Shown in pieces: positions 8,139 to 17,162 of a DNA stretch of 64,000 bases. The translations under genes were made by a program, and so were the position numbers. Numbering within the stretch: the stretch's first letter is position 1; every line of letters begins with the position of its first letter. The stretch is from CAZJLP01 sp964546955. Lineage in GTDB: Bacteria; Verrucomicrobiota; Verrucomicrobiia; Opitutales; Opitutaceae. The notes beneath the pieces were generated by a model. That model was given only the letters and a program-made list of their open reading frames with translations, was not told the origin of the DNA and made no database searches. Where the stretch lies: assembly GCA_964546955.1 (NCBI GenBank), contig CAZJLP010000005.1:1-64000 (forward strand). The letters run 5' to 3'.

Positions 8139-9118
8139 GCACGGAGACATTGAGTCCGCTCTTGCGTGCCGGCGCGGTGGAAGTACTGAAGCCGGGTCTC
8201 TTCACGACGATCCAAGATCTGGGTCGTCCCGGCTATCAGCGCTTCGGGGTGTCCCCGGGCGGGGCGATGGACCGCTTCGCTCTGCGCGTCGCCAACTGGC
8301 TCGTGGGAAACGAGGGAAACGCCGCCGCGCTCGAAATCACACTGATCGGCCCGGAACTGAAATTCGAAGCGGATGCGATCGTCGCGGTCGGCGGGGCATC
8401 CGTGCGCGATTTACCGTCCTGGCAGCCGATCAGAGTTTCGGCGGGCCAGCGCCTTTCCCTCGACGCTCTGACGTCGGGCTGCCGCGCCTATTTGGCCGTG
8501 GCGGGAGGGATCGACGTCAAGCCGGTGCTCGAGAGCAGTGCGACTTACGTCCGGGCGCATCTGGGCGGATGGGAGGGGAGGGCGCTCCGTGCGGGTGACA
8601 GGTTGGAATGGCGGCCGAGCTCGGTGAGCTATCTCCGTTGGGAACACTGGCGCGTTGGCAGCGATGTGCTGCCGCATTATTCCGCCGCGCCGGCGGTGCG
8701 TTTTGTGCGCGGCGCTCAATGGGACTGGTTTCCGGCGGCGAGCCGAGAGTTGCTGACTTCGGAAACGTTCACCCTCACGCGCAACTCCGACCGCATGGGG
8801 CTGCGGCTCGCCGGACCGGCATTGGTGAGGACCGATACGCGGGAGATGGCGTCCGAAGCGGTGGCGTTCGGATCTATTCAGGTGCCCCCTGACGGGCAGC
8901 CCATTGTCCTCATGGCCGAGCGCCAAACCCTGGGCGGCTATCCAAAAATAGCCGACGTCATCTCGGTGGACCTGCCGGTTCTGGCGCAGCTGAAACCAGG
9001 AGATACGGTTCGGTTTCGAGAGGTTTCCGGGGAAGAGGCAGAACAGCGTTATCTTAACAATGAGCGTGCGCTCGCCCGGCTTCGAAAGGGACTGGCGGAC
9101 TTGCAGCAGCGCGGTTGA
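8135..9118 (+). CDS. pxpC: 5-oxoprolinase subunit C (KipA-like)
   Basis: The biotin-dependent-carboxyltransferase-like subunit that works with PxpB. Family landmarks are VLKPGLFTTIQDLGRPGYQ, GVSPGGAMDRFALRVAN, the LAVAGGIDV stretch, and the C-terminal ERQTLGGYPKIADVIS. Length 327. Translation is probably coupled to pxpB through the four-base overlap. The next gene, pxpA, starts 15 bases after its stop. Confidence 0.93.
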   Translation: MSTETLSPLLRAGAVEVLKPGLFTTIQDLGRPGYQRFGVSPGGAMDRFALRVANWLVGNEGNAAALEITLIGPELKFEADAIVAVGGASVRDLPSWQPIRVSAGQRLSLDALTSGCRAYLAVAGGIDVKPVLESSATYVRAHLGGWEGRALRAGDRLEWRPSSVSYLRWEHWRVGSDVLPHYSAAPAVRFVRGAQWDWFPAASRELLTSETFTLTRNSDRMGLRLAGPALVRTDTREMASEAVAFGSIQVPPDGQPIVLMAERQTLGGYPKIADVISVDLPVLAQLKPGDTVRFREVSGEEAEQRYLNNERALARLRKGLADLQQRG

Positions 9119-9133
9119 CGAGGACGTTCCACC

Positions 9134-9880
9134 ATGCGGGTCGACCTCAATTGTGACATGGGCGAGGGTGGGGCCTTCGACGAGGAACTCATGCAGTGGG
9201 TCTCCTCGGTGAACATCGCCTGCGGGGCTCATGCGGGAGATCTCCAGACGATGCAGGCTACGATGGTTGCCGCCAAAAAACTTGGGAGAGCGGTAGGGGC
9301 TCACCCCGGCTATCGCGACCGCGAGCAATTCGGACGCCGTGAGTTTCGGTTGTCCGCGCCGGAGGTAAAGGCCCTCGTTGCGGAGCAGCTCGCCACCTTG
9401 AAATCTGTGGCCGACGAGCAGGGGATTGAAATAAGTCATGTAAAGCCCCACGGAGCGCTCTACAACCTCGCCGCACGCGACGCGGCCACCGCGCGGGCGA
9501 TCGCCGAAGCTGTTGCCACCTTCGATACCCGGCTCAGGCTCGTCGGGTTGCCGAAAAGTGAGCTTCTGCGGGCGGGCGAGGCGGCCGGATTGACCGTGGC
9601 TGCCGAAGCGTTTGCCGATCGAGCGTATCGGGCGGACGGTTCGCTGTCGCCTCGAACCGACCGCGACGCGGTGTTGAGCGATCCCCGCGCGGTGGCGCGA
9701 CAGGTACTGGATATCGTTTTGCATCGCCGGGTGAATTGCGTCGATGGGTCGGAAATCCCGATGGTTGCCGACACCCTGTGCCTGCACAGCGACACCGCGG
9801 ATGCCCTCGGTTTGGCCAAGGAGGTGCGGCGTGTTCTGGAACAGAATGGCGTGACCGTCGGTGCATTGGGCACGCCCTGA
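9134..9880 (+). CDS. pxpA: 5-oxoprolinase subunit A (LamB/YcsF family)
   Basis: The LamB/YcsF subunit of PxpABC. The N-terminal VDLNCDMGEGGAFDEELMQWVSS, then NIACGAHAGD, GAHPGYRDREQFGRR and HVKPHGALYN are diagnostic. Length 248 matches the family. It is the last gene of the pxpBCA operon and is convergent with lgt, whose stop lies 10 bases away. Confidence 0.94.
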   Translation: MRVDLNCDMGEGGAFDEELMQWVSSVNIACGAHAGDLQTMQATMVAAKKLGRAVGAHPGYRDREQFGRREFRLSAPEVKALVAEQLATLKSVADEQGIEISHVKPHGALYNLAARDAATARAIAEAVATFDTRLRLVGLPKSELLRAGEAAGLTVAAEAFADRAYRADGSLSPRTDRDAVLSDPRAVARQVLDIVLHRRVNCVDGSEIPMVADTLCLHSDTADALGLAKEVRRVLEQNGVTVGALGTP

Positions 9881-9890
9881 AGCGACCAAC

Positions 9891-10736
9891 TTATGACGCG
9901 TCCGGTGTTTTTCTCCGGCGAGCCAGTACAATAAGAATCGCGCCGGTCAGGAATATGAAAAACGAATAGAAGGTCCCCCTGCTCAGCCCAAAGAGCAGCG
10001 ATACGCCGCGGTCGGGCTCGCGGAACAGTTCGCCGATCACGCGCGCGATCGCGTAGCCGACGAGGAATTCGCCAGCGAGGCGTCCGGGCTGTGCTCTTAC
10101 GACATCGCTTCGCCAGAAGCGCAGCTGAAGCCAAGCGAAGAGCAGCGCGCCTTCCAAAACCGCCTGGTAGAGTTGCGAGGGATGGCGCGGCGCCGGCGGA
10201 AAATCTTCGCTCCGAGGAAAGATCACGGCCCAAGGCACCGTCGCGATCTTACCCCAAAGTTCGCCGTTGATGAAATTGGCGATCCGTCCAAGGAACAGGC
10301 CCACCGGGGCCGCGGAAACCACCACGTCGCTCACATGGAGAAAACTCAGTCGGTTCGAGCGGGCGAACCAGGCCACCGCGGCGGCGACCCCCACAAAACC
10401 GCCATGGCTCGCCATGCCTCCGTCCCATACGCGGAAGAAGCTGAGCGGATCGCTCACGACCTTGTGCGGCTCGTAGAGCAGAAAATAGCCGAGACGGCCT
10501 CCCAGAAAAACGCCTACCACCAAGGCGATAATGAGGTCTGGCACACGTTCGGCCGGCACGGTTGAGCGACCGCGAAGCGAATACCGCCGAAGGAGCCAGG
10601 CGCCGAGGACGAAGCCGAGAACGTAGGCCAGCCCGTACCAGCGGACCCCGATTTTTTCGGAGAATTGCAGGAAGGGCACAAACTCGCCGAGGTCATGCAC
10701 CCAGTATCCATTGATGGTTTCAGCGAGAAAATTCAT
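9891..10736 (-). CDS. lgt: Prolipoprotein diacylglyceryl transferase
   Basis: Inner-membrane enzyme that transfers diacylglycerol to the lipobox cysteine of prolipoproteins, the first step of lipoprotein maturation. About seven membrane segments. The essential motifs are present: GGMASHGGFVG (catalytic-region His), GLFLGRIANFINGELWG (the Lgt signature with its Arg), and RHPSQLYQAVLEG. I chose ATG at 10736 (MNFLAETINGYWVHD); the longer frame would begin with TTG inside a tandem heptamer repeat. Two predicted lipoproteins in this window (6924 and 12695) would be substrates. Confidence 0.92.
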   Translation of the reverse strand: MNFLAETINGYWVHDLGEFVPFLQFSEKIGVRWYGLAYVLGFVLGAWLLRRYSLRGRSTVPAERVPDLIIALVVGVFLGGRLGYFLLYEPHKVVSDPLSFFRVWDGGMASHGGFVGVAAAVAWFARSNRLSFLHVSDVVVSAAPVGLFLGRIANFINGELWGKIATVPWAVIFPRSEDFPPAPRHPSQLYQAVLEGALLFAWLQLRFWRSDVVRAQPGRLAGEFLVGYAIARVIGELFREPDRGVSLLFGLSRGTFYSFFIFLTGAILIVLARRRKTPDAS

Positions 10737-10770
10737 GTCGTCGTGCGTGGCCGGCCCGGAGGTTAAGGAA

Positions 10771-10805
10771 TAAGCGATAAGCAATAAGCATTAAGCAACA
10801 AGCAC
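10771..10805. repeat. Tandem heptamer repeat, five units of TAAGCAA type
   Basis: Five consecutive 7-base units read TAAGCGA, TAAGCAA, TAAGCAT, TAAGCAA, CAAGCAC. They lie upstream of lgt, in the gap between the divergent lgt and gcvT genes. The rest of that gap holds short palindromes (CTCATTGG/CCAATGAG near 10809 and TCGTAGCC/GGCTACGG near 10870-10915) but no riboswitch that I could recognise. Confidence 0.6.
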
Positions 10806-11013
10806 TGACTCATTGGATTGCCGGTATGACCAATGAGCGATGTGAGCAGTCACGCATATGCGGGGCCCTCGTAGCCATGAGTCACTGAGTCCACTCGCTG
10901 GCGCTCGCGGCTACGGGGTTGCGCCGCCTTGACCCATGATAGCGACAAGAGACGAGAACTCTCCCCGTGAAAACTTCCTTGCTCCCTCCGCGCCGGCTCC
11001 GCCTAGTTGCGGC

Positions 11014-12117
11014 ATGAGTCAACTGAAGCGCACGCCGCTTTACGGATTCCATGTCGCCAACGGAGGACGCCTGGTCGATTTCGCCGGGTGGGAAATGCCT
11101 GTCCAGTACAAGAGCATCCTCGAGGAGCACAAAGCGGTGCGGCGGACGGCGGGCCTTTTCGATGTCAGTCACATGGGTGAGGTCGACGTGCGCGGACGGG
11201 ATGCAGCCCCGTTTCTCAATTTTCTGGTCACGAACGACGTCGCCAAGCTGTTTCCCGGGCGGGTCCTGTATTCGCCGATGTGTTATCCGACCGGCGGGGT
11301 GGTGGACGACCTGCTCGTCTACAAACGCGCGGAAGAGGATTTTTTTCTCTGCATCAATGCGGGAAATATCGAAAAGGACCTGCAGTGGATCAGGGAGCAG
11401 GCCGGGAAATTTGACGTCGAGATCGCGGACCGTTGCGCTGACTACGCGCTGCTTGCGATCCAGGGGCCCAAAGCGGCGGCGATTGTCCAATCGCTCACCG
11501 GTGCGAAGCTGGACCTGATCAAGTATTACCATTTCTCCGAAGGGACCGTGGCCGGCATACAGTGCTTGATCAGCCGGACCGGGTACACCGGCGAGGATGG
11601 ATTTGAACTTTACCACGCGGCAGGCGACGCGCCCGCGTTGGCGGAAGCTCTTCTGAACGCGGGCAAACCGCACGGCCTTGAACTGGCGGGTTTGGGTGCG
11701 CGAGACAGCCTGCGCCTCGAGGCGGGGTATCCGCTGTATGGGCATGAAATCACCCAGGATATTTCCCCTCTCGCCGCGGGTCTGGGCTGGACGGTCAAAC
11801 TCGACAAGGGGGCGGACTTCATCGGGCGCGCGGCGTTGCTGCAAGAAAAGCAAAAGGGCGGAGCCAAGCGCATCGTCTTTTTCAAAACCGGCGACCGGCG
11901 CATCGTGAGGGCGGGAGCTCCCGTCCTTGACGGATCCGGCGCCACTGTCGGTTCTGTCGTGTCCGGCACCCTTTCACCTCTCCTGAACGAGGCGATCGGC
12001 TCGGCGCTCGTGGACTTACCCTCGACGGCAATGCCCCTCAGTGTGGACATTCGCGGCACGAAAATCGCATTGCAGCTGGTCAAACCCCCCTTTGTCGAAC
12101 TAAAGAAAACATCATGA
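11014..12117 (+). CDS. gcvT: Aminomethyltransferase, glycine cleavage T-protein
   Basis: Releases ammonia from the aminomethyl-lipoyl H-protein and transfers the one-carbon unit to tetrahydrofolate. Landmarks: VDFAGWEMPVQYKSI, AGLFDVSHMGEV, SRTGYTGEDGFELY and GARDSLRLEAGYPLYGHEI. I chose ATG at 11014 (MSQLKRTPLYGFH); 26 additional upstream codons are Pro/Ser-rich and unlike the family. Length about 367. The stop overlaps the gcvH start by four bases. The large P-protein (gcvP) is not in the window. Confidence 0.95.
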   Translation: MSQLKRTPLYGFHVANGGRLVDFAGWEMPVQYKSILEEHKAVRRTAGLFDVSHMGEVDVRGRDAAPFLNFLVTNDVAKLFPGRVLYSPMCYPTGGVVDDLLVYKRAEEDFFLCINAGNIEKDLQWIREQAGKFDVEIADRCADYALLAIQGPKAAAIVQSLTGAKLDLIKYYHFSEGTVAGIQCLISRTGYTGEDGFELYHAAGDAPALAEALLNAGKPHGLELAGLGARDSLRLEAGYPLYGHEITQDISPLAAGLGWTVKLDKGADFIGRAALLQEKQKGGAKRIVFFKTGDRRIVRAGAPVLDGSGATVGSVVSGTLSPLLNEAIGSALVDLPSTAMPLSVDIRGTKIALQLVKPPFVELKKTS

Positions 12118-12497
12118 GCAGTGTTCCTCCCGATCTGAAATACGCGAAGTCACATGAATGGCTAAAACTGGCCGGAGACGGCACTGCCACCGTCGGTATC
12201 ACCGATTATGCCCAGAACAGCCTGGGCGACATCACCTTCGTGCAATTGCCCAAGATTGGAGCTTCATTGAACGCGGGCGAGGCGTTTGGCGTCGTTGAAT
12301 CCGTCAAAGCCGCTTCCGACCTTTATGCCCCCGTGGCCGGAACGGTGCTCGCGACCAACGCGGCGCTCGATGCCAAGCCCGAGACCGTCAACCAGTCGCC
12401 TTATGATTCGGGCTGGATGCTGAAGCTGAAATTGGCCGACCCCGCGGCGGCTGGGGCTCTATTGGACGCGGCAGGATACCAGAAGCTTTTGGGTTGA
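12114..12497 (+). CDS. gcvH: Glycine cleavage system H-protein
   Basis: Lipoylated shuttle protein of the glycine cleavage system. The lipoyl-attachment lysine is K65 in GVVESVKAASDLYAPV. Other typical segments are YAKSHEWLKL at the start, VGITDYAQNSLGDI, and the DSGWMLKLKL end. Length 127. It is translationally coupled to gcvT by an ATGA overlap. No terminator with a T-run was seen; the 197-base gap that follows contains short stems only. Confidence 0.96.
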   Translation: MSSVPPDLKYAKSHEWLKLAGDGTATVGITDYAQNSLGDITFVQLPKIGASLNAGEAFGVVESVKAASDLYAPVAGTVLATNAALDAKPETVNQSPYDSGWMLKLKLADPAAAGALLDAAGYQKLLG

Positions 12498-12694
12498 GGT
12501 ACATCCAGGGCGGTCCGCGATAACCGCTGCATTTGAGGGTAGGGCGAAGCTTCTCGCTCGACGAGGCCGCCCGGTCTTCGATCCTCGCATTGCAGAGGCC
12601 TCCTCCTTTTTGGCGCGGCCGAGATCGCGTTCACCGGTTGCTTTCATCGCAACTCTTTGACAGGCTTTGCGTCCTTCCTACTTCCCCTCACCCA

Positions 12695-13807
12695 ATGTCG
12701 GCATTTCGCATCACCCTTAGCGCAGTGGTCAGCGTCATTCTGTTGGCCGGTTGCGGCCCGAAAACGAAGGAAAACGCCAAAGCTGGCGGCGGTAGTCCGC
12801 AAAATCAGCGGCAGCCCGTCGAAGTCACGCCCTTGGTGCGCAGGGATCTGGTTGAAGTGCTGCCGGTCATCGGTTCGCTTGCCGCCAACGAGTCGGCTGA
12901 AATTCGACCGGAGATAGCGGGGCAGGTTCGCCAGGTTTTCTTCGAGGAAGGGCAACGCGTCAAAAAGGACCAGCTCTTGGTGAAGATCGACGACTCCGAA
13001 CTTCGCGCCCAGTACGCCGCGACGGAAGCGCGCTTCAAACTGGCGGAATTGAATCTCAAGCGAAACGAAAGCCTGGCTGAATCGAAGATGGTCTCGCAGG
13101 CGGACTTCGATCGCGCGCGGGCCGAATACGCGGCGAGCACCGCAGAGTTGTCTCTCCTAAAAGTTCGTCTCGAGAAAACAGAAGTGAAGGCGCCATTCGA
13201 CGGCGTGACCGGCTCGCGGCTGATTTCTCCGGGGGACTACGCCAGTGCGCAAAGCGTCATCACGATCGTCAACGACCTGAGCCGCCTAAAGATCGATTTC
13301 CAAGTGCCGGAGCGTTACCTCGCCAAACTCAAGCATGGGAGCAAATTCTCGGTCAGCGCGAAGACGCTCAGCTCAGGCGGACAGATCGAAGGCGAAGTCT
13401 ATTTTGTCAGCTCCGTCATCGATCGCAGCACGCGCTCGAGCGAGGTGAAGGGCTTTCTGGCGAATCCTCCCGAGCAGTTGAAGCCGGGCATGTTCGCCAA
13501 TGTCGATTTGGTCCTCGATGTGCGCACGCAGGTTTTGACGGCGCCGGAGGGCGCTATCCTGAACACGCCGTCCGGTCCGCAACTCATTTTGGTGATGGGA
13601 ACGGGCAAGGACAGCGTAGCCGAGTTGGTCCCAGTGAAGCTGGGCCTTCGCTCCCGGGGTTTGGTGGAAGTTCAGCCGACCAAAGGCGAAGTGGCTGAGA
13701 ATCAATCTGTCGTCGCTTCAGGGGTCGGTTCGCTGGTGCTATTCCAGGGGGCCAAACTTGATCCGAGGCCGTTGCGGGAGGAATTCAGGGTCGGGGGTGG
13801 GACATGA
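12695..13807 (+). CDS. RND efflux periplasmic adaptor (membrane fusion) lipoprotein
   Basis: Adaptor linking an RND pump to an outer-membrane channel. I chose ATG at 12695, which gives a signal ending in a lipobox (LLAGC). After it come the first barrel/lipoyl half (AEIRPEIAGQVRQVFFEEGQRVKKDQLLVKID), an alpha-helical hairpin rich in Glu/Ala, the second lipoyl half (EVKAPFDGVTGSRLISPGDY) and the beta-barrel/membrane-proximal domains. About 370 residues. The stop overlaps the pump gene start (ATGA). No TolC-type outer-membrane gene is present, so the channel is encoded elsewhere. Confidence 0.93.
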   Translation: MSAFRITLSAVVSVILLAGCGPKTKENAKAGGGSPQNQRQPVEVTPLVRRDLVEVLPVIGSLAANESAEIRPEIAGQVRQVFFEEGQRVKKDQLLVKIDDSELRAQYAATEARFKLAELNLKRNESLAESKMVSQADFDRARAEYAASTAELSLLKVRLEKTEVKAPFDGVTGSRLISPGDYASAQSVITIVNDLSRLKIDFQVPERYLAKLKHGSKFSVSAKTLSSGGQIEGEVYFVSSVIDRSTRSSEVKGFLANPPEQLKPGMFANVDLVLDVRTQVLTAPEGAILNTPSGPQLILVMGTGKDSVAELVPVKLGLRSRGLVEVQPTKGEVAENQSVVASGVGSLVLFQGAKLDPRPLREEFRVGGGT

Positions 13808-16800
13808 TTCTGTCGGATCTTTCCATTAAGAGGCCGGTGATCTGTCTGGTGGCGTCCATCGTCATCGTGCTGCTGGGCGCGCTGTCCTTCCGAAAGCTTC
13901 CTGTTCGGGAGTACCCCAACATCGATTCGCCGGTCGTCTCGATCGAGACGTCTTATCCAGGCGCGTCCGCGGAAGTGGTTGAGACGAAGGTGACGGAGCC
14001 ACTGGAGAAAGAAGTGGCGTCGATTGACGGAATTCGCGTGATTCGATCCCGCTCCTCCGAGGAAAACTCGGCGATTTCCGTCGAATTCAATCTCGACCGA
14101 AACATCGACGAAGCCGCCAACGACGTGCGCGACCGCGTCTCCCGTGCGCGCGGCCGCCTGCCGCGCGAAATCGAGAACGTGCAGGTCTCCAAGACCGAAG
14201 CCGATTCCAGCCCGATCATCACGCTCTCGTTCAATTCGGAGACCTACACCCGCCTGGAGATCACGGAAATCGTGGAGCGTGTGGCATTGCAGCGCCTGCA
14301 AACCATTCCGGGCGTGGGCGCGGTGAATATTCGCGGTCCGCGGTATGCGATGCGGCTCTGGATCGATAGCGGGCGACTCGCGGCCTACGGTCTGACCGTG
14401 GCGGAAGTGGAAACGGCTTTGCGCCAGCAGAACGTGGATATCCCGGGAGGACGCATCGAGTCTTCGTCGCGCGAATTTCCGGTGCGTTTGCAGGGCAATA
14501 TGTCGGCGGTAGCGGACTACGAGAACCTGGTCCTGGCGACACGCGGAAATTACCAGGTGAAGTTCTCCGACGTCGGCCGGGTCGAATTGGGCGCGGAGGA
14601 CTACCGAGGCGATTCATTTTACAAGGGACGGCCCAACGTCGGCGTTCAGATTCTGAGGCAAGCCCAGTCCAATGTGCTCGACGTGGCAAACGCGGTGAAA
14701 GCGCTCCTGCCGACCATCCAGGCCGACCTGCCGAAGGGCATCAACGTCGGCGTCGGTTACGACACCAGCGTGTTTGTCGACCGCTCGGTCAAGGAAGTCT
14801 ACAAGACGCTCTGGGAAGCCTGCCTGCTGGTCATCTTGATGATCTTTCTTTTCCTGCGGGATTGGCGCGCGACGTTCATTCCACTTTTGGCGATTCCCGT
14901 GTCGATCATCGGATCGTTCGCCGTGATGAGCGCGCTCGGTTTCTCGATCAATGTGCTGACCTTGCTCGCGCTCGTGCTCGGAGTGGGCCTCGTGGTCGAC
15001 GACGCGATCGTGATGCTCGAGAATATTTACCGCCGAATCGAAGAAGGGGAGCGGCCGGTGCATGCGGCGGTGCACGGAGCCCGCGAAGTCGCATTTGCAG
15101 TCATCGCGACGACGCTCACGTTGGCCGCGGTATTCTTGCCGGTCGCGTTTCAATCCGGACAGACCGGACGTCTCTTTTATGAGTTCGGGATCACGCTGGC
15201 CGTGGCGGTGCTGGTGTCCGCATTCGTCGCCCTGACGCTGACGCCGATGCTTTGCTCGCGGATGCTGAAGACCAAGATTGTCGCGGGTAAGGTAAGACAC
15301 GGCTGGCTCTACGAGAAGACGGAGCCGTTTTTTGTCTGGCTCAACAATCTGTACGAGAGAATCCTGCGCGCCGCGTTTCGCGCGCCCTTTATCGTTCTCG
15401 GGCTGGCGCTGCTCTTTTCGGTCGGCGGATTCTACCTCTACACCAAACTTCAGCGCGAACTCACTCCCACCGAGGATCGCGGTCTTTTCATCGCGAATTT
15501 CATCCCGCCCGTGGGTTCCACACCGGCGTACATGAAGAGTTATTCGTCCGAGATGGAGCAGATGATTCTCGGGCTAAAAGACAAGGACGGCAAGACGGAC
15601 ATCATCGACCGCACCTTCCATCGCACGGGCGACGGCTCCCGGGCGTTTGTTTTTGCCACGCTCAAGCCTTGGGAACAGCGCGAAGCGAAGACGCAAGACG
15701 TGCTGGCCGATCTCCGCGGAAAACTGCGCCAGATCACCGGCGGCCAGGCCTTTGGCAGCGCGGTGCGGCCGCTGGGCAGTCGCAGGTCCGGCGCGGGAGG
15801 CGTCGAGATGGTGCTGCTCGGCAGCGATTTTGATAAACTCCAGGACATTGGCGCCCAGATGCTCACGAAGATGAGGCAAAGCCCGGTTTTCGCGCTTCCG
15901 CGCGTGGACCCCTCGCCTACGAAGCCGCAACTTGATGTGCGAATCGACCGGGCGCGGGCGGCAGACCTTCGCGTGCCCGTCTCGGCGATTGCGTCCACGC
16001 TGGAGAGCCTTCTCGGCGGGCGCCGCGTGACGCAGTTTCAGCGCGGCAATCAGCAGTACTACGTGCTGGTGCAAGTGGAAGACGCCGAGCGAAGCTCGCC
16101 GCACGATCTCGCGAAACTCTACGTTCGGGCCACCGACGGAAACCTCGTTCAACTGAGCAACCTTGTCAGTTACTCCGAAGGAGTGGTGCCTGAGAACTAC
16201 CCCCATTTCAACCGCATGCGGTCCGTCACGGTGTCGGCGCAGCTTGCAGCGGGCAAAACGATCGGCGATGGCGTCACATTTCTCCAAGACAACGTCCAGC
16301 CGTTGTTGCCGCCGGGCTATGCGTTCGCCTGGGATGGTGAAACCCGCGAATTCGTCGAGAGCGGTAGCGAGACGTACATGCTTTTCGGTCTGGCGCTGCT
16401 CTTCACCTTCCTGATCTTGGCAGCGCAGTTCGAATCCTGGGTGCACCCGATCACCATCTTCACCGGCGTCATGCTCGCGCTGGCCGGCGGAATTCTCGTG
16501 CTCTACTGTACACGTTACTGGGGTACGGCCATGACCGATAATCTCTTCTCCCGTTTCGGCCTGATCATGCTCATCGGTTTGGTCGCGAAGAACGGCATTC
16601 TCGTGGTCGAGTTTGCGAATCAGCTCCAAGTGCAGGGCAAGAATGCCTTCGACGCCGTCTTCGGTGCGGCGACGCTGCGTTTCCGTCCGATCATCATGAC
16701 GTCGATCGCCACCGTGCTCGGCGCGGCCCCGATCGCTTTCGCGAGCGGTGCCGGCGCGGAAACCCGCAATCCGATGGGCATCGTGGTGGTGGGCGGTCTG

Positions 16801-16995
16801 GCCATCGCGACCTTCCTTACCCTGTTCGTGGTGCCGATCTTTTATCTCCTGGTGGACAAGTTGTGCGTCAAGTTCACGGGACATTCGAGCGCGCACGGCC
16901 TCAAGCGCGCGGAAGAAATCGACCGCGAAGTCAACGACCTCCATGTGCCGGGTGGTCTGCCGCCGCCTGCGGCGGAACTGGCGGGGAAAAAGTGA
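13804..16995 (+). CDS. RND efflux pump, HAE1 (AcrB/MexB-like) family
   Basis: Proton-driven inner-membrane transporter of 1063 residues, with the twelve-segment layout and two large periplasmic loops of the AcrB group. Visible motifs: SIKRPVICLVASIVIVLLGA at the N-terminus, VREYPNIDSPVVSIETSYPGAS, and the proton-relay segment with Asp-Asp in VLGVGLVVDDAIVMLENIYR. The second half has LIMLIGLVAKNGILVVEFANQ and ETRNPMGIVVVGGL. It forms a two-gene operon with the adaptor. Substrates cannot be predicted; multidrug or lipid export are both possible. Confidence 0.94.
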   Translation: MILSDLSIKRPVICLVASIVIVLLGALSFRKLPVREYPNIDSPVVSIETSYPGASAEVVETKVTEPLEKEVASIDGIRVIRSRSSEENSAISVEFNLDRNIDEAANDVRDRVSRARGRLPREIENVQVSKTEADSSPIITLSFNSETYTRLEITEIVERVALQRLQTIPGVGAVNIRGPRYAMRLWIDSGRLAAYGLTVAEVETALRQQNVDIPGGRIESSSREFPVRLQGNMSAVADYENLVLATRGNYQVKFSDVGRVELGAEDYRGDSFYKGRPNVGVQILRQAQSNVLDVANAVKALLPTIQADLPKGINVGVGYDTSVFVDRSVKEVYKTLWEACLLVILMIFLFLRDWRATFIPLLAIPVSIIGSFAVMSALGFSINVLTLLALVLGVGLVVDDAIVMLENIYRRIEEGERPVHAAVHGAREVAFAVIATTLTLAAVFLPVAFQSGQTGRLFYEFGITLAVAVLVSAFVALTLTPMLCSRMLKTKIVAGKVRHGWLYEKTEPFFVWLNNLYERILRAAFRAPFIVLGLALLFSVGGFYLYTKLQRELTPTEDRGLFIANFIPPVGSTPAYMKSYSSEMEQMILGLKDKDGKTDIIDRTFHRTGDGSRAFVFATLKPWEQREAKTQDVLADLRGKLRQITGGQAFGSAVRPLGSRRSGAGGVEMVLLGSDFDKLQDIGAQMLTKMRQSPVFALPRVDPSPTKPQLDVRIDRARAADLRVPVSAIASTLESLLGGRRVTQFQRGNQQYYVLVQVEDAERSSPHDLAKLYVRATDGNLVQLSNLVSYSEGVVPENYPHFNRMRSVTVSAQLAAGKTIGDGVTFLQDNVQPLLPPGYAFAWDGETREFVESGSETYMLFGLALLFTFLILAAQFESWVHPITIFTGVMLALAGGILVLYCTRYWGTAMTDNLFSRFGLIMLIGLVAKNGILVVEFANQLQVQGKNAFDAVFGAATLRFRPIIMTSIATVLGAAPIAFASGAGAETRNPMGIVVVGGLAIATFLTLFVVPIFYLLVDKLCVKFTGHSSAHGLKRAEEIDREVNDLHVPGGLPPPAAELAGKK

Positions 16996-17010
16996 AAAAA
17001 GTAGCAAGGC

Positions 17011-17113
17011 AGTAGCGAGTAGAAGACCCACCCCTGCAGCCTGCTAAGGGGCAAACTTGGGACGTGCCAACGCGCCAGCGATGGGAGGTTCCGAATGCGC
17101 GCTACTCGCTACT
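17011..17113. repeat. Inverted repeat with AGTAGCGAGTAG arms
   Basis: Arms at 17011-17022 and 17102-17113 are perfect 12-base reverse complements. The left side also carries related direct words (GTAGCAAG, AGTAGCGAG). It lies between the RND pump gene and fabD and is the window's third word-based inverted repeat with its own private word. Confidence 0.65.
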
Positions 17114-17162
17114 TCAAGCTTGGTTTCCCCGCCGCCCGTCCTTACGAGTGTCGGTTTTATTT

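Noticed and set aside
8411..9931. Long minus-strand frame (506 codons) opposite pxpC/pxpA
   Set aside because: It is the antisense shadow of well-identified genes; the translation has no domain and is Arg/His-rich as expected for reverse reading of GC-rich DNA.
10771..10805. CRISPR array
   Set aside because: The units are 7 bases long with no spacers, and no cas gene is in the window.
10737..11013. Possible glycine riboswitch before gcvT
   Set aside because: The conserved tandem-aptamer core sequences were not found; only short palindromes and the heptamer array are present.
15574..17031. Minus-strand frame of 485 codons opposite the RND pump
   Set aside because: Shadow of a clear RND permease; composition is typical of antisense translation.
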